DNA of 64,000 nt from Cladorhizidae sp. MBARI D1340-BT2. Lineage: Eukaryota; Porifera; Demospongiae; Poecilosclerida; Cladorhizidae. Where the stretch lies: positions 29,005,976-29,069,975 of the forward strand of contig JAQNBH010000009.1 of the NCBI GenBank assembly GCA_028752905.1, read 5' to 3'. Under the pieces are notes generated by a model, which ran no database searches, was not told the DNA's origin, and saw nothing but the letters and a program-made list of their open reading frames with translations. Shown piece by piece: positions 31,950-43,111 of the stretch (positions are counted from its first letter, which is position 1; the number at the start of each line of letters is the position of its first letter). A program made the translations under genes and the position numbers.

Positions 31950-33338
31950 CTGAAATTTTCCAGTCTCTAAATTTATGAATCAACCAAAATCCATTCGTAG
32001 AAGACATAATTATAAGTAACTATAAACCCAACGGGTTGTCCTATCAACCCTAGTTTACAAGAAATTTTAGAACAAGCTTTACAATTGCATATTTAATATG
32101 AGTAAGGAAGCTTTTCTACAAAACCTTTTTTATCACTTATAAAACATACATTTAACAAAGATTTATCCTAACAGTAACAGGTGATAACCTTGGGCAGACA
32201 AACATGGATTAGCCAACCTGGCAATTGCTACCAGCATGTTCGCAGGGTATGATATAATTAACAATACAAACATCTCTGGTGTGCAGGCACAAAATAAAGG
32301 GATGCAGGTTCTATTTGGCCTAGAGTTGCTCATCCACAATAACTAGAGCTACACAAGCTATAAATGTTTCTCAATGCACCTGATTGCTCATATATAGCCT
32401 CATAAGCTAATACTTGATGCACATTAGCTCAACCAGTTTAGGTATACCCAAATCTCAAGATGACCATGTTCAATATGAATGGGGTTAACAAATCATGGTG
32501 CGGACCTCTCACAAAAAGAACAATAAAAATGGACCATAGAAGTTAGTACTCAAAGATGACTTCCCACATCCTATACACATTTGCCTGCCAACTCATTAGG
32601 GTAAAACTGACAGTCGCAGGCCTCACTCCTCCAACCTTCTTATTCAGCCAATAGTGAAGAAAATAAAGAAGCATGATTCCAAATAATGAGATTCACAAAA
32701 GCAGTGAGAGCTTAGCAACAGTGAACCACCCTGCCAGCAAGATTACTGATCATGTCCTTAACCAACCCTCTGTAAGCACAATATAGCAGAGCAAGTTAAA
32801 AAAACACATAAAACACTGCATGATTGCTACAATTTTCCAATTGTTATGTCCTACTCCTAGATTGCATATAGGGTCCAGAAAATGTTGCCAAATATGTTTT
32901 TAAAAATACCAACGATCTCTTGTCTAGAAAATCATCGAATTGATGAGAGAGTAACTAGGATGACCTCATTACTTAAGTCACCAGGGGTGATATAGCTATC
33001 TTTAGGAAGATTCTGATGAGGAAGAAGAAGGTATAGTCATCTTCAGTTACCTAGGAATTCTCAGAGAGCTGCTGTATATTGATCAAGATTCAGATGCAGA
33101 AATGGACCAGGAAGGCTTCTCAGGTTAGTGTGATAGTATCTAGTTTTAGTATTAGCCTTTCCTAAATAGCTGGAGAGGGTCCATCTAGACATATATTAGC
33201 AATTCAATTTAAATGTACTTAAACTTGAATTCAAAATCGGATTTTGTGGAAACTAATGTCATAAATCTAAACCAAAATTATAATTCTTATATGAAATTTT
33301 TCATATTTGACTTGCGATGAAGTGGTATTGTTTTACCG
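31950..33338. other. no gene recognised
   Basis: AT-rich sequence; (GAAGAAGAAGG) near 33020 and GATTCAGATGCAGAAATGGA near 33085 give a short acidic reading 'DEEEEGIVIFSYLGI', not supported enough to call. Confidence 0.3.
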
Positions 33339-33554
33339 ACAATTAGGTACCAGCTTCATATACTTTTCTATGCAATGTTCCTGCCAGTTCCCCTCCAGTA
33401 CTGACCATTCCCATTCAGGCCAAGCCCAAGGATTGCCTCGCCCTTTCCCGCATATTCCAGTAGTAGTGTAAGCGTGCATACAAGATTGTGACATATAGCT
33501 ACTGGAGATATTTTGTCCACACACACAGTTATTGAACTCATTGCTAGCTAGCAC
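33339..33554 (-). CDS. candidate Cys/Trp-rich exon, unknown function
   Basis: The minus strand is open from 33554 and ends near 33339 at a possible donor (GTCG/GTAAAA). It contains 'NCVCGQNIS', 'GICGKGRGNPWAWPEWEW' and 'WQEHCIEKYMKLVPNC'. Seven Cys and four Trp in about 70 residues suggest an extracellular module, but I recognise no family and no neighbouring exon. Confidence 0.25.
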
Positions 33555-33983
33555 TTGGTGCCATTCACCATTATTTAAGCTTGGGCAAATCTTCTAGACT
33601 CTGTTTCTCTACAAGGGAAGTGTCAGGCCTCAAAATGGACTGGTTAGTAAGAGAGCTAGTGTGTTGCTCTATCTTATTTTTTCCAGAAACTTATAGAAGA
33701 CAGCTGGAGTTTGGCTAAGTGGATAATTGGAACTGTGGCCAGCACTTGGCTCAGCTTGGTTGATTCGGAGAAGTGAGAGCACGTTTTCAGCATTTCTGTG
33801 TGTATATTGTTTGATATTGTGCATAGTGTTTGCATATTATTTACATATTGTGTATTTTTGTATTTTGCCGCCCATTTTATGCAAGAAATTACATCAAGTA
33901 ACAAGGCGAATGACAAGTCTGAGAGAGCAGACAGAACAGAGCGAGGGGAGTAAACTGAGAAACTCCAAAGAGAGCAAGTTCAG

Positions 33984-35338
33984 ATGACCGACAATGAGGA
34001 CACAAATATGGATATCAGGAAGGGCTAGTCAAGCCATCGACCGTAAATGACGAGGACTACAAGAGAATTCTCAAACCCACTGGAGGCCATTCAGACATTA
34101 ATCCTGACTATGGAGGAGAACAGAAGAATTGAAGGTAGAGAAGAGGAAGAATGCCGAACCAGAGAAAGAGAAGCAGAAAAACATTGACGTTGAACCAGAG
34201 ATAGAGTAGTGGAAGAACGTCAAAACAGAGAAAGGGAAGCGGTGTTGAACCAGAGAAAGAGTAGTGGAAGAATGTTGAACAAGAGAAAGAGAAGTGGAAG
34301 AACATCGAACCAGAGAAAGTGAAGCAGAATATTGTCGAATCAGAGAAAGAGAAGTGGAAAAAGGTCGAACCAAGAGAAAGGGAAGCGGAAGAACGTCGAA
34401 CAAGAGAAAGAGAAGTGGAAGAACGTCGAACAAGAGAAAGAGAAGTGGAAGAACGTTGAACCAGAGAAAGAGAAGTGGAAAAAGGTCGAACAAAGAGAAA
34501 GAGAAGTAGGAGATTATCGAATCAGAGAAAAAGATGTGGAAGAACGTCGAACCAGAGAAAGAGAAGTGGAAGAACGTTGAACAAGAGAAAGAGTAGCGGA
34601 CGAACATCGAACCAGAGAAAGTGAAGCAGAAGATTGTCGAATCAGAGAATGGAAGTGAAAAGGGAGAGCAGAAGGATTGAACAAAAAGAAGCCGAAGAAA
34701 GCCGAACAAAATAACTCAAAGCGAAGGACAGCACAAAAGAGAACACTTCTAATGCAAATCAAGTTTCAGCACGAAACCAAAACTATATGTGGCATAGTGA
34801 CGACAGATGACGAGACAGAGATAGAAAACGGAAGCTGGGAGATAAAATTGCTCCATAGACGGACAAGGAACAGCCTGTATCCTACCTCCGAAACTTTGAA
34901 GACATGCTTTCCACAGCAGAGATCAACAAGGATGAATGGGCAAGCCACATGGTCCTCAAGTGATGGGAACCGCATCCATAGCTTACACAACATCTGTAAT
35001 GGAGGAGGCTAAGGTAGACTACAATTTGCTGAAAATGGCCTTGCTGAAGGAGCTCTGATATTGCAAAGAAGCCTGTGAGTGAGAGTTCTGGTCGTTCTGA
35101 GGAAAGATGGTGATGCAGCTACAAAAATTCTAAGAGTATTACTAAGTTTGGCAGATGTTCACATGGAAAACTGTAATACAATAAAAGAGGATGGCAAGAC
35201 AGTGGCAACAGGAAAATTTCTCTCCTTTTACTCGCTGGATGCAAACCATGTTAGAGCATGGAAACCTGAGATGTTCCTGGAAGTCGCCAACTTCATGACA
35301 GAGCGACAAGCCATGAATATTAAATTCCGCAAAAGATG
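33984..35338 (+). pseudogene. gag region of retroelement 3 with expanded charged repeat
   Basis: ATG at 33984 begins a short acidic leader. From 34110 to 34650 a charged helix follows, built on 10-residue units such as 'EREVEERRTR' and 'VEERRTRERE', readable in alternating frames because of indels. From about 34860 the capsid start reads 'EQPVSYLRNFEDMLSTAEIN' plus 'KDEWASHMVLK', and further on 'YNLLKMALLKEL', matching the gag type at 4802 and 21083. The helix near 35235-35335 ('HVRAWKPEMFLEVANFMTER') looks like the last capsid helix. Several stops and shifts intervene. The LTR and primer site for this copy were not securely found (33.56-33.75 kb is the likely place). Confidence 0.6.
34110..34650 (+). 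repeat. 30-bp coding minisatellite in gag, about 17 copies
   Basis: GAAGTGGAAGAACGTCGAAC followed by AAGAGAAAGA is repeated with small changes; each unit is 30 bp so reading frame is kept unless an indel occurs. The two minus-strand ORFs over this array (34098-34709, 34514-34762) are shadows. Confidence 0.85.
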
Positions 35339-35394
35339 ACTGCCCTGCACGAAACCGAGGAGTTGCCCGGGAGACTGGTCAAGAAATCAATGGA

Positions 35395-35781
35395 ATGAAG
35401 ACAGTCATCTCCGGAACTGGCACTCATTGTTGCGACGTCAACCATGACAGCAGGGAAAGACACCATAACCCAAAGTACAGTGAGTGTATGGGTGACTTAA
35501 ATAACATGTTTTACAGTAGCACTCCGGGAAAGCCTCAAGATAAGTCTGGGGATAGGGTTAACTTTGTGTCTACATGTTTAAGCAGAAGGTGGAAATGTGA
35601 CAATTCTGGGTATGAGATCGAAGTTAGGATGGAAAAACACAGTGAAATGACTGAGTCTATAATAACAGCCATCAGACAACCAGGTCTATATGTAGAAGGC
35701 GGGGTAGGCCAGAGAGAATGCAGAATGCGCATTGATATGGGAGCAGACAGGACCATAGTTGTTGCAAACCTGGGGAGCTGA
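35395..35781 (+). pseudogene. nucleocapsid-like and protease fragment of retroelement 3
   Basis: The frame contains a possible zinc-knuckle remnant ('CCDVNHDSRERHHNPKYSEC') and then 'QPGLYVEGGVGQRECRMRID', followed by 'MGADRTIV'. The last part is the flap-less start of a retropepsin; its active-site triad is D-M-G here rather than D-T/S-G, so it should be inactive. The ORF stops at 35779-35781 soon after. No reverse transcriptase follows. Confidence 0.6.
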
Positions 35782-38380
35782 ACGGAAAACTTGGAAAACC
35801 ATATATATGTATGTATGTATGTATTCAATTGTAGGTTCACCTGTAAAAAATAAGAACTCCTCCTCCTACTAGGCTTATTAAATTTGGAATTGTAAGAGAA
35901 AACAACCTAGTTGCAGGAAGAACTGGCTGCATAGACAAGTGAGAATTGCTACTCAGGCTAAAAACAGACTATGCTTATAAAGAAGCTATTATGTTTCAAT
36001 ATTCTGTGGGTTTACTCTGGAAGCCACTGGTATAAATATGGTCTGTACTGAAATCTCAAAATAGTTAACTGAAATCATTATAGAAATATTATAGATTTTA
36101 TATTGGGGTATAATGAATACATTTTCATTTCACAGGAATTCCTTCCCAAAATAGCAACCAGGCCTCTGTCCACACCGAGTCAACCAAGTAGTTGGCCATG
36201 AATGCTCAGTTTGGCTTTAGGATTTGTGTGTTTGACGTGTGTATGTATATGCATGTGTGAGAAATAACATTACCTTGTACAACCTTTGTATTTTAACCGT
36301 CCTAATGTATAATGTTTGAGAGAAGAGATTGGAGGCTCATGCATGAAGAAACTTGGACAATAAATCAGGTATTAGCTACAACCAGCATCAACTCAATCAG
36401 CAGACGAAACATAGATATTTTTTGCCAATTAATTCTGAAAGACAGTTTATGAATTCCCTTACTATCATACTTTAGCTCTATCTAGCAAGATAATAATGAT
36501 AGCTAGCTACACATTGAAAGTTAGTTGTGTTCAAAATCAATTATAACTGTAGTTAATTATTTATTGCTAGCTACTGCTCGGCATCATCCACCATTCAGAC
36601 ACTTCCTTAGGCTCAGGTAAAGCTTCTATAGTCGATCTGTCCAAGTTTCTACAAGGAAGGGAGCACCACAATACTATGCCTCTAACTCAACCTTAAAGAA
36701 TGCCTTAGCGGTCTAGAAGCTTAAAACAGACAAAGTGTGACATAGTATATAGAATGGAGCACTTAAGATAGCTGTAAGAAAGCTATAGCTACAACCTCAT
36801 TTGTAGTTTAACTACTGCATTGTACTAGGCAGGATCCACAGAAAGAAAATAATCCTCAGATTAAATAAACACTAACTTTCCAAGCATACACAGCTTAGGT
36901 TAGCACATTCTTTTATTGTTTTCAGTACAGCACTTGCCTCTAGAGTTCTGCAAGAAAACTTTAGCTACAAACCACAGCTGTATTAGTAGCTGCACTGATC
37001 CAGGTTAGGACCAAAGAAGGAAGTCTACTGATGAAAAATACAATGCTAGCTCTCCTGGAGGCCAACAGATTCAGCGTTATCTAGCTATGGAAGTGTGATT
37101 AATGGGAAAATGGTGGTCATGTGTATATGAGCAGATTCTTGTGTGCATGTCCATACTAAAATGATAGCTACATGCACAGACATTTTTTTCAGCAGAGCAG
37201 CTTGCTGATTTTTGCCTGGATAAATAAAGGAAAAAAAATCAGAGAGAAAAGTCAAAGTGTGCTTCTGAAACAGCAGAATAACGAGAATTGAAATTAGAAG
37301 GGAAGAGTGACAGTAAAAGGCATGGGAGAAGCACAGCAGCCCACAATGGATATGCTTCCTTGGGATCAGGTAAAGCTTCTGATATCTTAAAAATGGATGT
37401 TTAAGTTCCATTTGGATACTCTAGGTATGAAAGGTTTGCTAAACTGGAAATAATCATCACGGATAACGGCCTTGCTAAACTGGAAATGATCGTCGTGCTC
37501 AATATCGAGGAGGTTTCTCCTCCAAGCCTTTGCTATCTGTAAGCTTCAATATTTCTACCTATAACAGTACAAGCAATACAATTTTATGACATCAATAATT
37601 TACAGATCAGTGTATAGTGTTAGTCCTGCACTTGGAGTAGTAGAATACCTAAAGCAATGTGATCTGGGCTTGCAATAATGCTAAGAATTAAATTTTTGTC
37701 TGTATTGGTAATCATGCTAAAAGTAATTGTCCATCTCTCCATCAGACATTAACTTGCAACACAATCCTTGCATTCATTTGTAGTATTTTTTAATTAATCA
37801 CTCTGGTGATGGGAGGGTTAAATTTATAATGAAGGTGAATGTCATCATGACTACCAGATGAATAATGCTTAAGTAGTGTTGTTCTTGATCCTCTCTTTCT
37901 TTAAAACTTCAAAGTGGTCGACTTAAGTTTCAGCCAAGTCTACCTGTAACCAACCGAGTTCAGTCTATTAAACAAGTGGCTACTGCTATAGCTATTCAAC
38001 TTCAATAAATGTTCAACTTAGTACAATTCTAGACAACTAGCTAGACTGTGTTAAGAGTTCAGATAGGTTTAAATATATTAAGAGGATAAATAAATAAGAT
38101 ATAGAAGACACAGCAAAAGACAAAACAACTCAACTGTTCTCACACAAGTTACTCCGACTGCTGTTATGACTACTGTTCTGACATGCATACAATTTGAATA
38201 ATCATACATTACTAAGACTACAGGTAAATACATGGTATTATACATGTTATAGCATGCCAGTAGCTAACTAATTTTTACTACATGCCCACATACAGCTGGT
38301 TAGTATTGTACTAATGCACTTGTCTCTCTGGCTCTGCCACACTACCAATGTATCTACATCCCTACTTGTCTCCTTTCATT
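35782..38380. other. about 2.6 kb without recognisable gene
   Basis: Contains a (TATG)n/(ATGT)n run at 35808, a 20-bp recurring word CCTT.GG.TCAGGTAAAGCTTC at 36605 and 37355, and weak similarity between 33541-33640 and 36561-36670 (GCTAGCTA.., ..TTTCTACAAGG.AAG) that could be LTR remnants of retroelement 3. The 108-codon minus ORF at 37085-37411 has no family feature. Confidence 0.35.
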
Positions 38381-38687
38381 GTTATTTGTCACAGGATATT
38401 ATGCACTGGGCGATCACTACACACACCCACTCAAATCATACATCAGAGCACACTCTATTGTGAGCATTTGTTACTTACAAAGCACAATTATGTTGCATAC
38501 ACAGACTGAAGAGACACAAACCTTTCATTCTCGGCATGTGTTCATCATATTGACGTAAAAACATTAGTGTTTTAAATAAGCTAGACTTGTAGAGTATTAG
38601 GCTACTTATGTCAAGGGAATTAATTTGTTAACAGTACCTAAAATCTAAAATATGTAAAATAACATGAACCTCTCAGTATTCACATAC

Positions 38688-38862
38688 CAGGATTTTCATA
38701 GACTTGTTCACCAGAAAAGGATTGAGTCTGAAAGTTAAAACAATCACTGTAAAATTAAGCAAGCAAACACTACGATAGAGTATTGGCTCACATGTCTGGA
38801 TGGTGGTGATGGAAGACCTGATGTCCTAAGTTTTGGACCACCACTTATAGGCAATCCAGGAT
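38688..38862 (-). CDS. cassette pair A3 (38792-38862) and B3 (38688-38727)
   Basis: A3 is 71 nt (acceptor CTTTAG, donor CAT/GTGAGC) encoding 'PGLPISGGPKLRTSGLPSPP' and 'SRH'. B3 is 40 nt (acceptor ACTTTCAG, donor G/GTATGTG) encoding 'TQSFSGEQVYENPG'. Spliced B to A restores a GAT codon across the junction (D of 'DPGLP'). All splice sites, lengths and phases are intact, making this the model pair. Confidence 0.65.
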
Positions 38863-40232
38863 CTAAAGTTTGAGTATATATCAAGAATGTATTCATACTA
38901 TGTAGGGACAATAAATCAGAGCTTATCCTTGGTGGCACAATAATCAACAAAGTACAGTGCATTTATAAAGAATAAGTGGAAAAACTGTCAATATTATAAG
39001 ACTTTGAAAGGAGATGAATGTCTTCCAACTTTCACCTACCTCCATTGTAACACACTCTCTGCCCAGAGCTGTTTTAACTTTACACCAATACACAATGAAC
39101 ACAAGCTGACTACATCTTATACACTATATTTATCGGAACTTCTTCATCAGAATGTTGGAAAAAATTATACAAGTTCTAAAATGCTACAGCTGTAGAGCAG
39201 TAGGAGGCTAGAGCATGTAGCTGCTGATTCAGCTCTCAGATTAGCTCCACACATACAATTCAAATTATTGTGTTTATGTTCTTTAACAATTTTAGTTTGT
39301 TATGGATAGACTTAAAATAAATTTCCTGGATTTTTTTTAATGTCCACCAGGCACTATCATAGTGAAGTATCATGGTGAGCTGGAATTCCTTTTTGAGGAA
39401 GAAACCACCATCAGGATGCTAAGAAACTGCTTAAATAAGTTAGAGCTAAGACATGATTTTTTTATATCAACCTCCATTTAATATAGAGAGTACCAGTGCA
39501 ATACCTGGCTATAAAGATACATACCTACCCTAAGGGAAATAAAGGGAGTCGAACTACTCACTCGCCTTGAACATCTAAGGTGGGTGCTTGAATTATGAAA
39601 TTTGAATGTTGATTGTAAAATGCACACCCTGTGTTACCATTGCAATGAAGATAGAGGTTAGTTAGCTCTAGGTGAGGATTTGCTGGTTGTGTTACCATTG
39701 CAATAAAGTTAGAGGTTAGTTAGCCCTAGGTGAGGATTTGCTGGTTATTTTAATGTCTAGCTGGTGCCTCTACTTTAGCTAAGGCATTATTGATCCACTC
39801 ATTGATTAAAACTATCAAGTAGTCGACTTCAGGTTCAACAAAGTCAACCAATGGATTTTTATTGCTAACTTTCCTTCTATCTTTGCTATCTGTCACATAC
39901 TATGATGCACTGGGCGGTCGCTACAAGCATCCAGTCATCAGAGAAAATTGCATAGTGGATACTTGTAATGTGGAAGGTGCTGACTATGTTCCTATGCAAA
40001 CTGAAGTGCAAATTTAATGTTTGTGAGATGATCTGAGAAAAATATGTTATCAATAGACACAATCTTTCATATGACATATTTCTCAGCATGTATTCATATT
40101 GATGTAAATCTCACAGATGTTCTAATCAAGCTATCCTATACATTATTAGGACAATGACATTACAAAATTTCTTTATTTGTTCCGAGAGAATTTTGTCATA
40201 AACACCTCATCTAAACAGTACTCCAAACATAC
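38863..40232. other. intron-like sequence between cassettes 3 and 2
   Basis: Includes a 65-bp near-duplicate (39628-39750, GTTACCATTGCAAT.AAG.TAG). No gene. Confidence 0.4.
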
Positions 40233-40345
40233 CAGGAATTTCATAGGCTTGCTCACCAGTCAAGGATAGAGCTATTGGCTCACATGTATGGCTGGAAGAC
40301 CATCTCCTGAGAGGCCAAATGTTGGAACATCATTTGTAGGCAATC
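40233..40345 (-). pseudogene. cassette pair A2 (40284-40345) and fused B2 (40233-~40266)
   Basis: A2 (62 nt, acceptor TTATCCAG) keeps the phases and encodes 'LPTNDVPTFGLSGDGLPAIH'. The following intron is collapsed to about 12 nt, so B2 ('LTGEQAYEIPG') has lost its acceptor and first codons. The YEIP motif and donor GTATGT survive. Confidence 0.55.
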
Positions 40346-40658
40346 CTGGATAAAAAATGGGACATTTTAGAATGCGTTTATACTGTGTGCATACTAAGCT
40401 AATTCAATCAATGTTTGGTGCCATACTAGAGTTGTGTAGTTTTAGGACCTACTTTTCCCATTGTGTTTTAAAAGAGTGCTTGCCCATTTAAACAATATTT
40501 TTGTAGAGCATATGTAAAAATTGTCAGAGTAATCCTACTTTCTTGACTGACATCTTTGAACATGAGCTGAGAAAAATAGTCAATTTGTGTAAAAATTATC
40601 CACATGGAAAAATAAACAGATTGAATAAATCCAGTATTCCAAACTAAGTTACACCTAC

Positions 40659-40824
40659 CGAGATTCTCACTGGCTTGCTCATCAAGGAAGGAAGGAGTCT
40701 CAAAAATAAAACATTCATTAAATCAAGAAAATACAACAATAGAGTATCCACCTCTATGGATCTTTTGAATGGAAGACCTCTGATGTCCCAATATTTGTAC
40801 CAGCACTTGTAGGCAATCCAGGGT
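40659..40824 (-). pseudogene. cassette pair A1 (frameshifted) and B1
   Basis: A1 (40752-40824) starts 'PGLPTSAGTNIGTSE', then a lost base shifts the frame and a TAG appears before donor GTGGAT. B1 (40659-40698, 40 nt, acceptor TTTTTGAG, donor G/GTAGGTG) encodes 'TPSFLDEQASENLG'; the motif tyrosine is Ser. Confidence 0.55.
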
Positions 40825-42631
40825 CTAAAGTTACAGTAAACAAAATATAAATCAAGAATGCATTCATACTATATATGTAGGGATAATAAATCACAGCTGT
40901 ATCGTGGTCCTCTAAATAATAAAGTGCGTACATATATAAAGAACAGGTGGACAAACTGTCAGAATTACATGATATTAAAAGAAGTCAATGATTTCCATTT
41001 TTCACCACATACATCCTAAATATATTATCAGTCTCCAGAGCTCCAAGTTTCTGTTTAACTTGACACTGATACACAATGAACATTAGCTGAGAAAAATGAG
41101 AGTTAAAAAACACATCTCATGGTATATATATATTTCTTGGCAATTCTTCATCTGATGTTTGTCAAAAGTTATAGAAGTTCTAAAACTGCTAGGGCATTAG
41201 AGTAGTAGGTATCTAGGGCTAGAGGCTCCTATTGATGACAAGTACAAACTTTGGCTTTCTATTTCAAAAAGGTTGTGATAAATAACTGAATACCAAAAAT
41301 TATGGTGATCTTGGTGGTCTTGGCTTCAGTTCAGGCTCTCGAGAGTGGCTCCCCAGCAGCCAGGGAAGTCCATTCCGATTCAACTGCTAACATTCTGGTG
41401 CCAGGCAGTGCAATGAATGGTACAAGTAGTCGGAGATTCTGTGTTTGTGTTTTAATATGGCTGGCAATATTGCTTAACATGTTTCTAGTGCTTCTACTAG
41501 AACTGGATCCTTGCCTTTCCATAACGAGCCTCACAACCAAGTTAATATTTTGGCCCAAGCAACCTTTTTGAAAAAGACACTGTTAGGATAATTCCAGACG
41601 ACTTAGTTCCTTTCGTAGCAGTGGCTTAATTTTGAAGGTCGGGTGCCCTGTTATTTTTGCTTGACAGTTGTGACAAGGATAGTCCATGAAGGCTTGAATC
41701 TCTAATGCTATGTAAATAAGAATGGAATTGCTAACTGGATAATATTTATATCTTTATGCAAGCATACAGTCAGGTAGGTAATTATTACTTGTAGTTATGT
41801 ATATGGAAATGCAATAGTTTACTACAAGCAGCATAAACAGATGCAGTATCACAAGCATTCTGTGTAGTATTAGCTACCTGCACAACAACATGCAATTTAA
41901 GTGACATGTAGCAGTTCTTAGCAATGGCTACTAAACCATCATTCCTCGAATTCTTTCCTAGACAGGGATTTGGAATCAGCAGCCACAACCACCATAGTGA
42001 TAGGAATTCTTATAAGTTGCTGAAGTTTATGAGGGAAGATGATTCCAAGATATAAGCAGTAAAAAAAATTATAATTAAGCATGCTAGCTTGTAAAAAATA
42101 GAACACTACATCCATCATCAGTGTTTGGATGAGCTATTGAGAATAATGACTTGAGTATACAGAGAAGGATGCTGGGGACCTGTAAGTATTATGCAAATAT
42201 TGATTCTTGTGATGTGTGCAACCAATGCTACAAGAACTATCTCTAATTGCATGAAAGAGAATGAAGATCTACTTACACTAACCATAAAGCAAGAGAGCAT
42301 TATATTTTGTAAAAAAATTTGATCATAGGCATTTTTGTAAACATTGAGACAACGTTTTGCTGATGTCTCAAAGTATAAATGCACAGGGTTAATAATATTT
42401 ATTACCACAATGCCCGGACCATTGTGTCAGTACCTACTCCACAGAACACTTGTGGCACTGCCTTTCTATATACTGCTTGAAGGCAATTGTTGCATCTCGC
42501 CAATTACAATATATATGTTATCCGCAAACCTGGAATTTGCTCAATCCTAGGATCGCGAAAGCCAATTCCTGATCACCAATCAGATCGAATCAAGTTTGCT
42601 CCCACGTGGGAAGAGGTTGTAGGAAGGAGAA
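40825..42631. other. intron-like or intergenic sequence, duplicated from 25.86-27.56 kb
   Basis: Contains the copy of the 26.3-27.3 kb block. Minus-strand ORFs at 41785-41988 and 42118-42408 overlap duplicated sequence that is not open in the other copy; no gene is called. Confidence 0.35.
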
Positions 42632-42877
42632 ATGGAAGGAGAGAATGCCTATGATGATTGTCTTCTGCAAACCTTTCTTTCTGGAAGGAACCTTGGAAGC
42701 AAAACCATATCAAGAACAAAGGGACAAGCTGTTGTCAAATTTCTGAAAGGGGAGATGGCGAACAGTGATTCTAAATTCAATTTTTGGGTGAAACAATTTT
42801 TTAAAAAACTTTTGGAGTACCCTGCTCTTGGGCTTAAGGATGTACTTTGTATACCAGCAAAGAAAAGATATGATTAA
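42632..42877 (+). CDS. Ginger copy B, N-terminal exon
   Basis: ATG 42632 starts 'MEGENAYDDCLLQTFLSGRN', followed by a Lys-rich helix and 'GLKDVLCIPAKKRYD'. The position upstream of the integrase, the Met context and the 'DVLCIPAKK' ending fit the N-terminal part of Ginger/KRBA2-like integrases. The ORF ends in TAA without a clear donor; a shorter exon may be used. Function of this region is unknown. Confidence 0.55.
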   Translation: MEGENAYDDCLLQTFLSGRNLGSKTISRTKGQAVVKFLKGEMANSDSKFNFWVKQFFKKLLEYPALGLKDVLCIPAKKRYD

Positions 42878-43111
42878 ACCCAAATAGCCAGTGATATATT
42901 TTGTGAGACATATTTTGTTGTTAGACAGGTCTCCTTATTTTATAAGTTTAAAGCCACAAGTCAAGTGCCAATCTATTTGAAGGCCTGGATTATAATAACA
43001 AAGACAAAACTTGGTTTAATTGATCGAAATCCAGTAGCCATTCGCTTCATGAGCCAGACCCTTTACTGAATCGCAGTTATACAGTGTCGTTTTAATCTAA
43101 TATTTTTTCAG

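Larger units (their letters stand above)
38380..42520. repeat. segmental duplication, distal copy (partner 23.1-27.56 kb)
   Basis: See the proximal copy for matched intervals. It contains cassette pairs 1-3. Its right end is the point where the second Ginger element begins, so Ginger may have inserted at or near the boundary. Confidence 0.7.

Noticed and set aside
34098..34709. 203-codon Ser/Phe-rich minus ORF
   Set aside because: Antisense shadow of the gag 30-bp repeat.
37085..37411. 108-codon minus ORF
   Set aside because: No family motif and no supporting splice sites.
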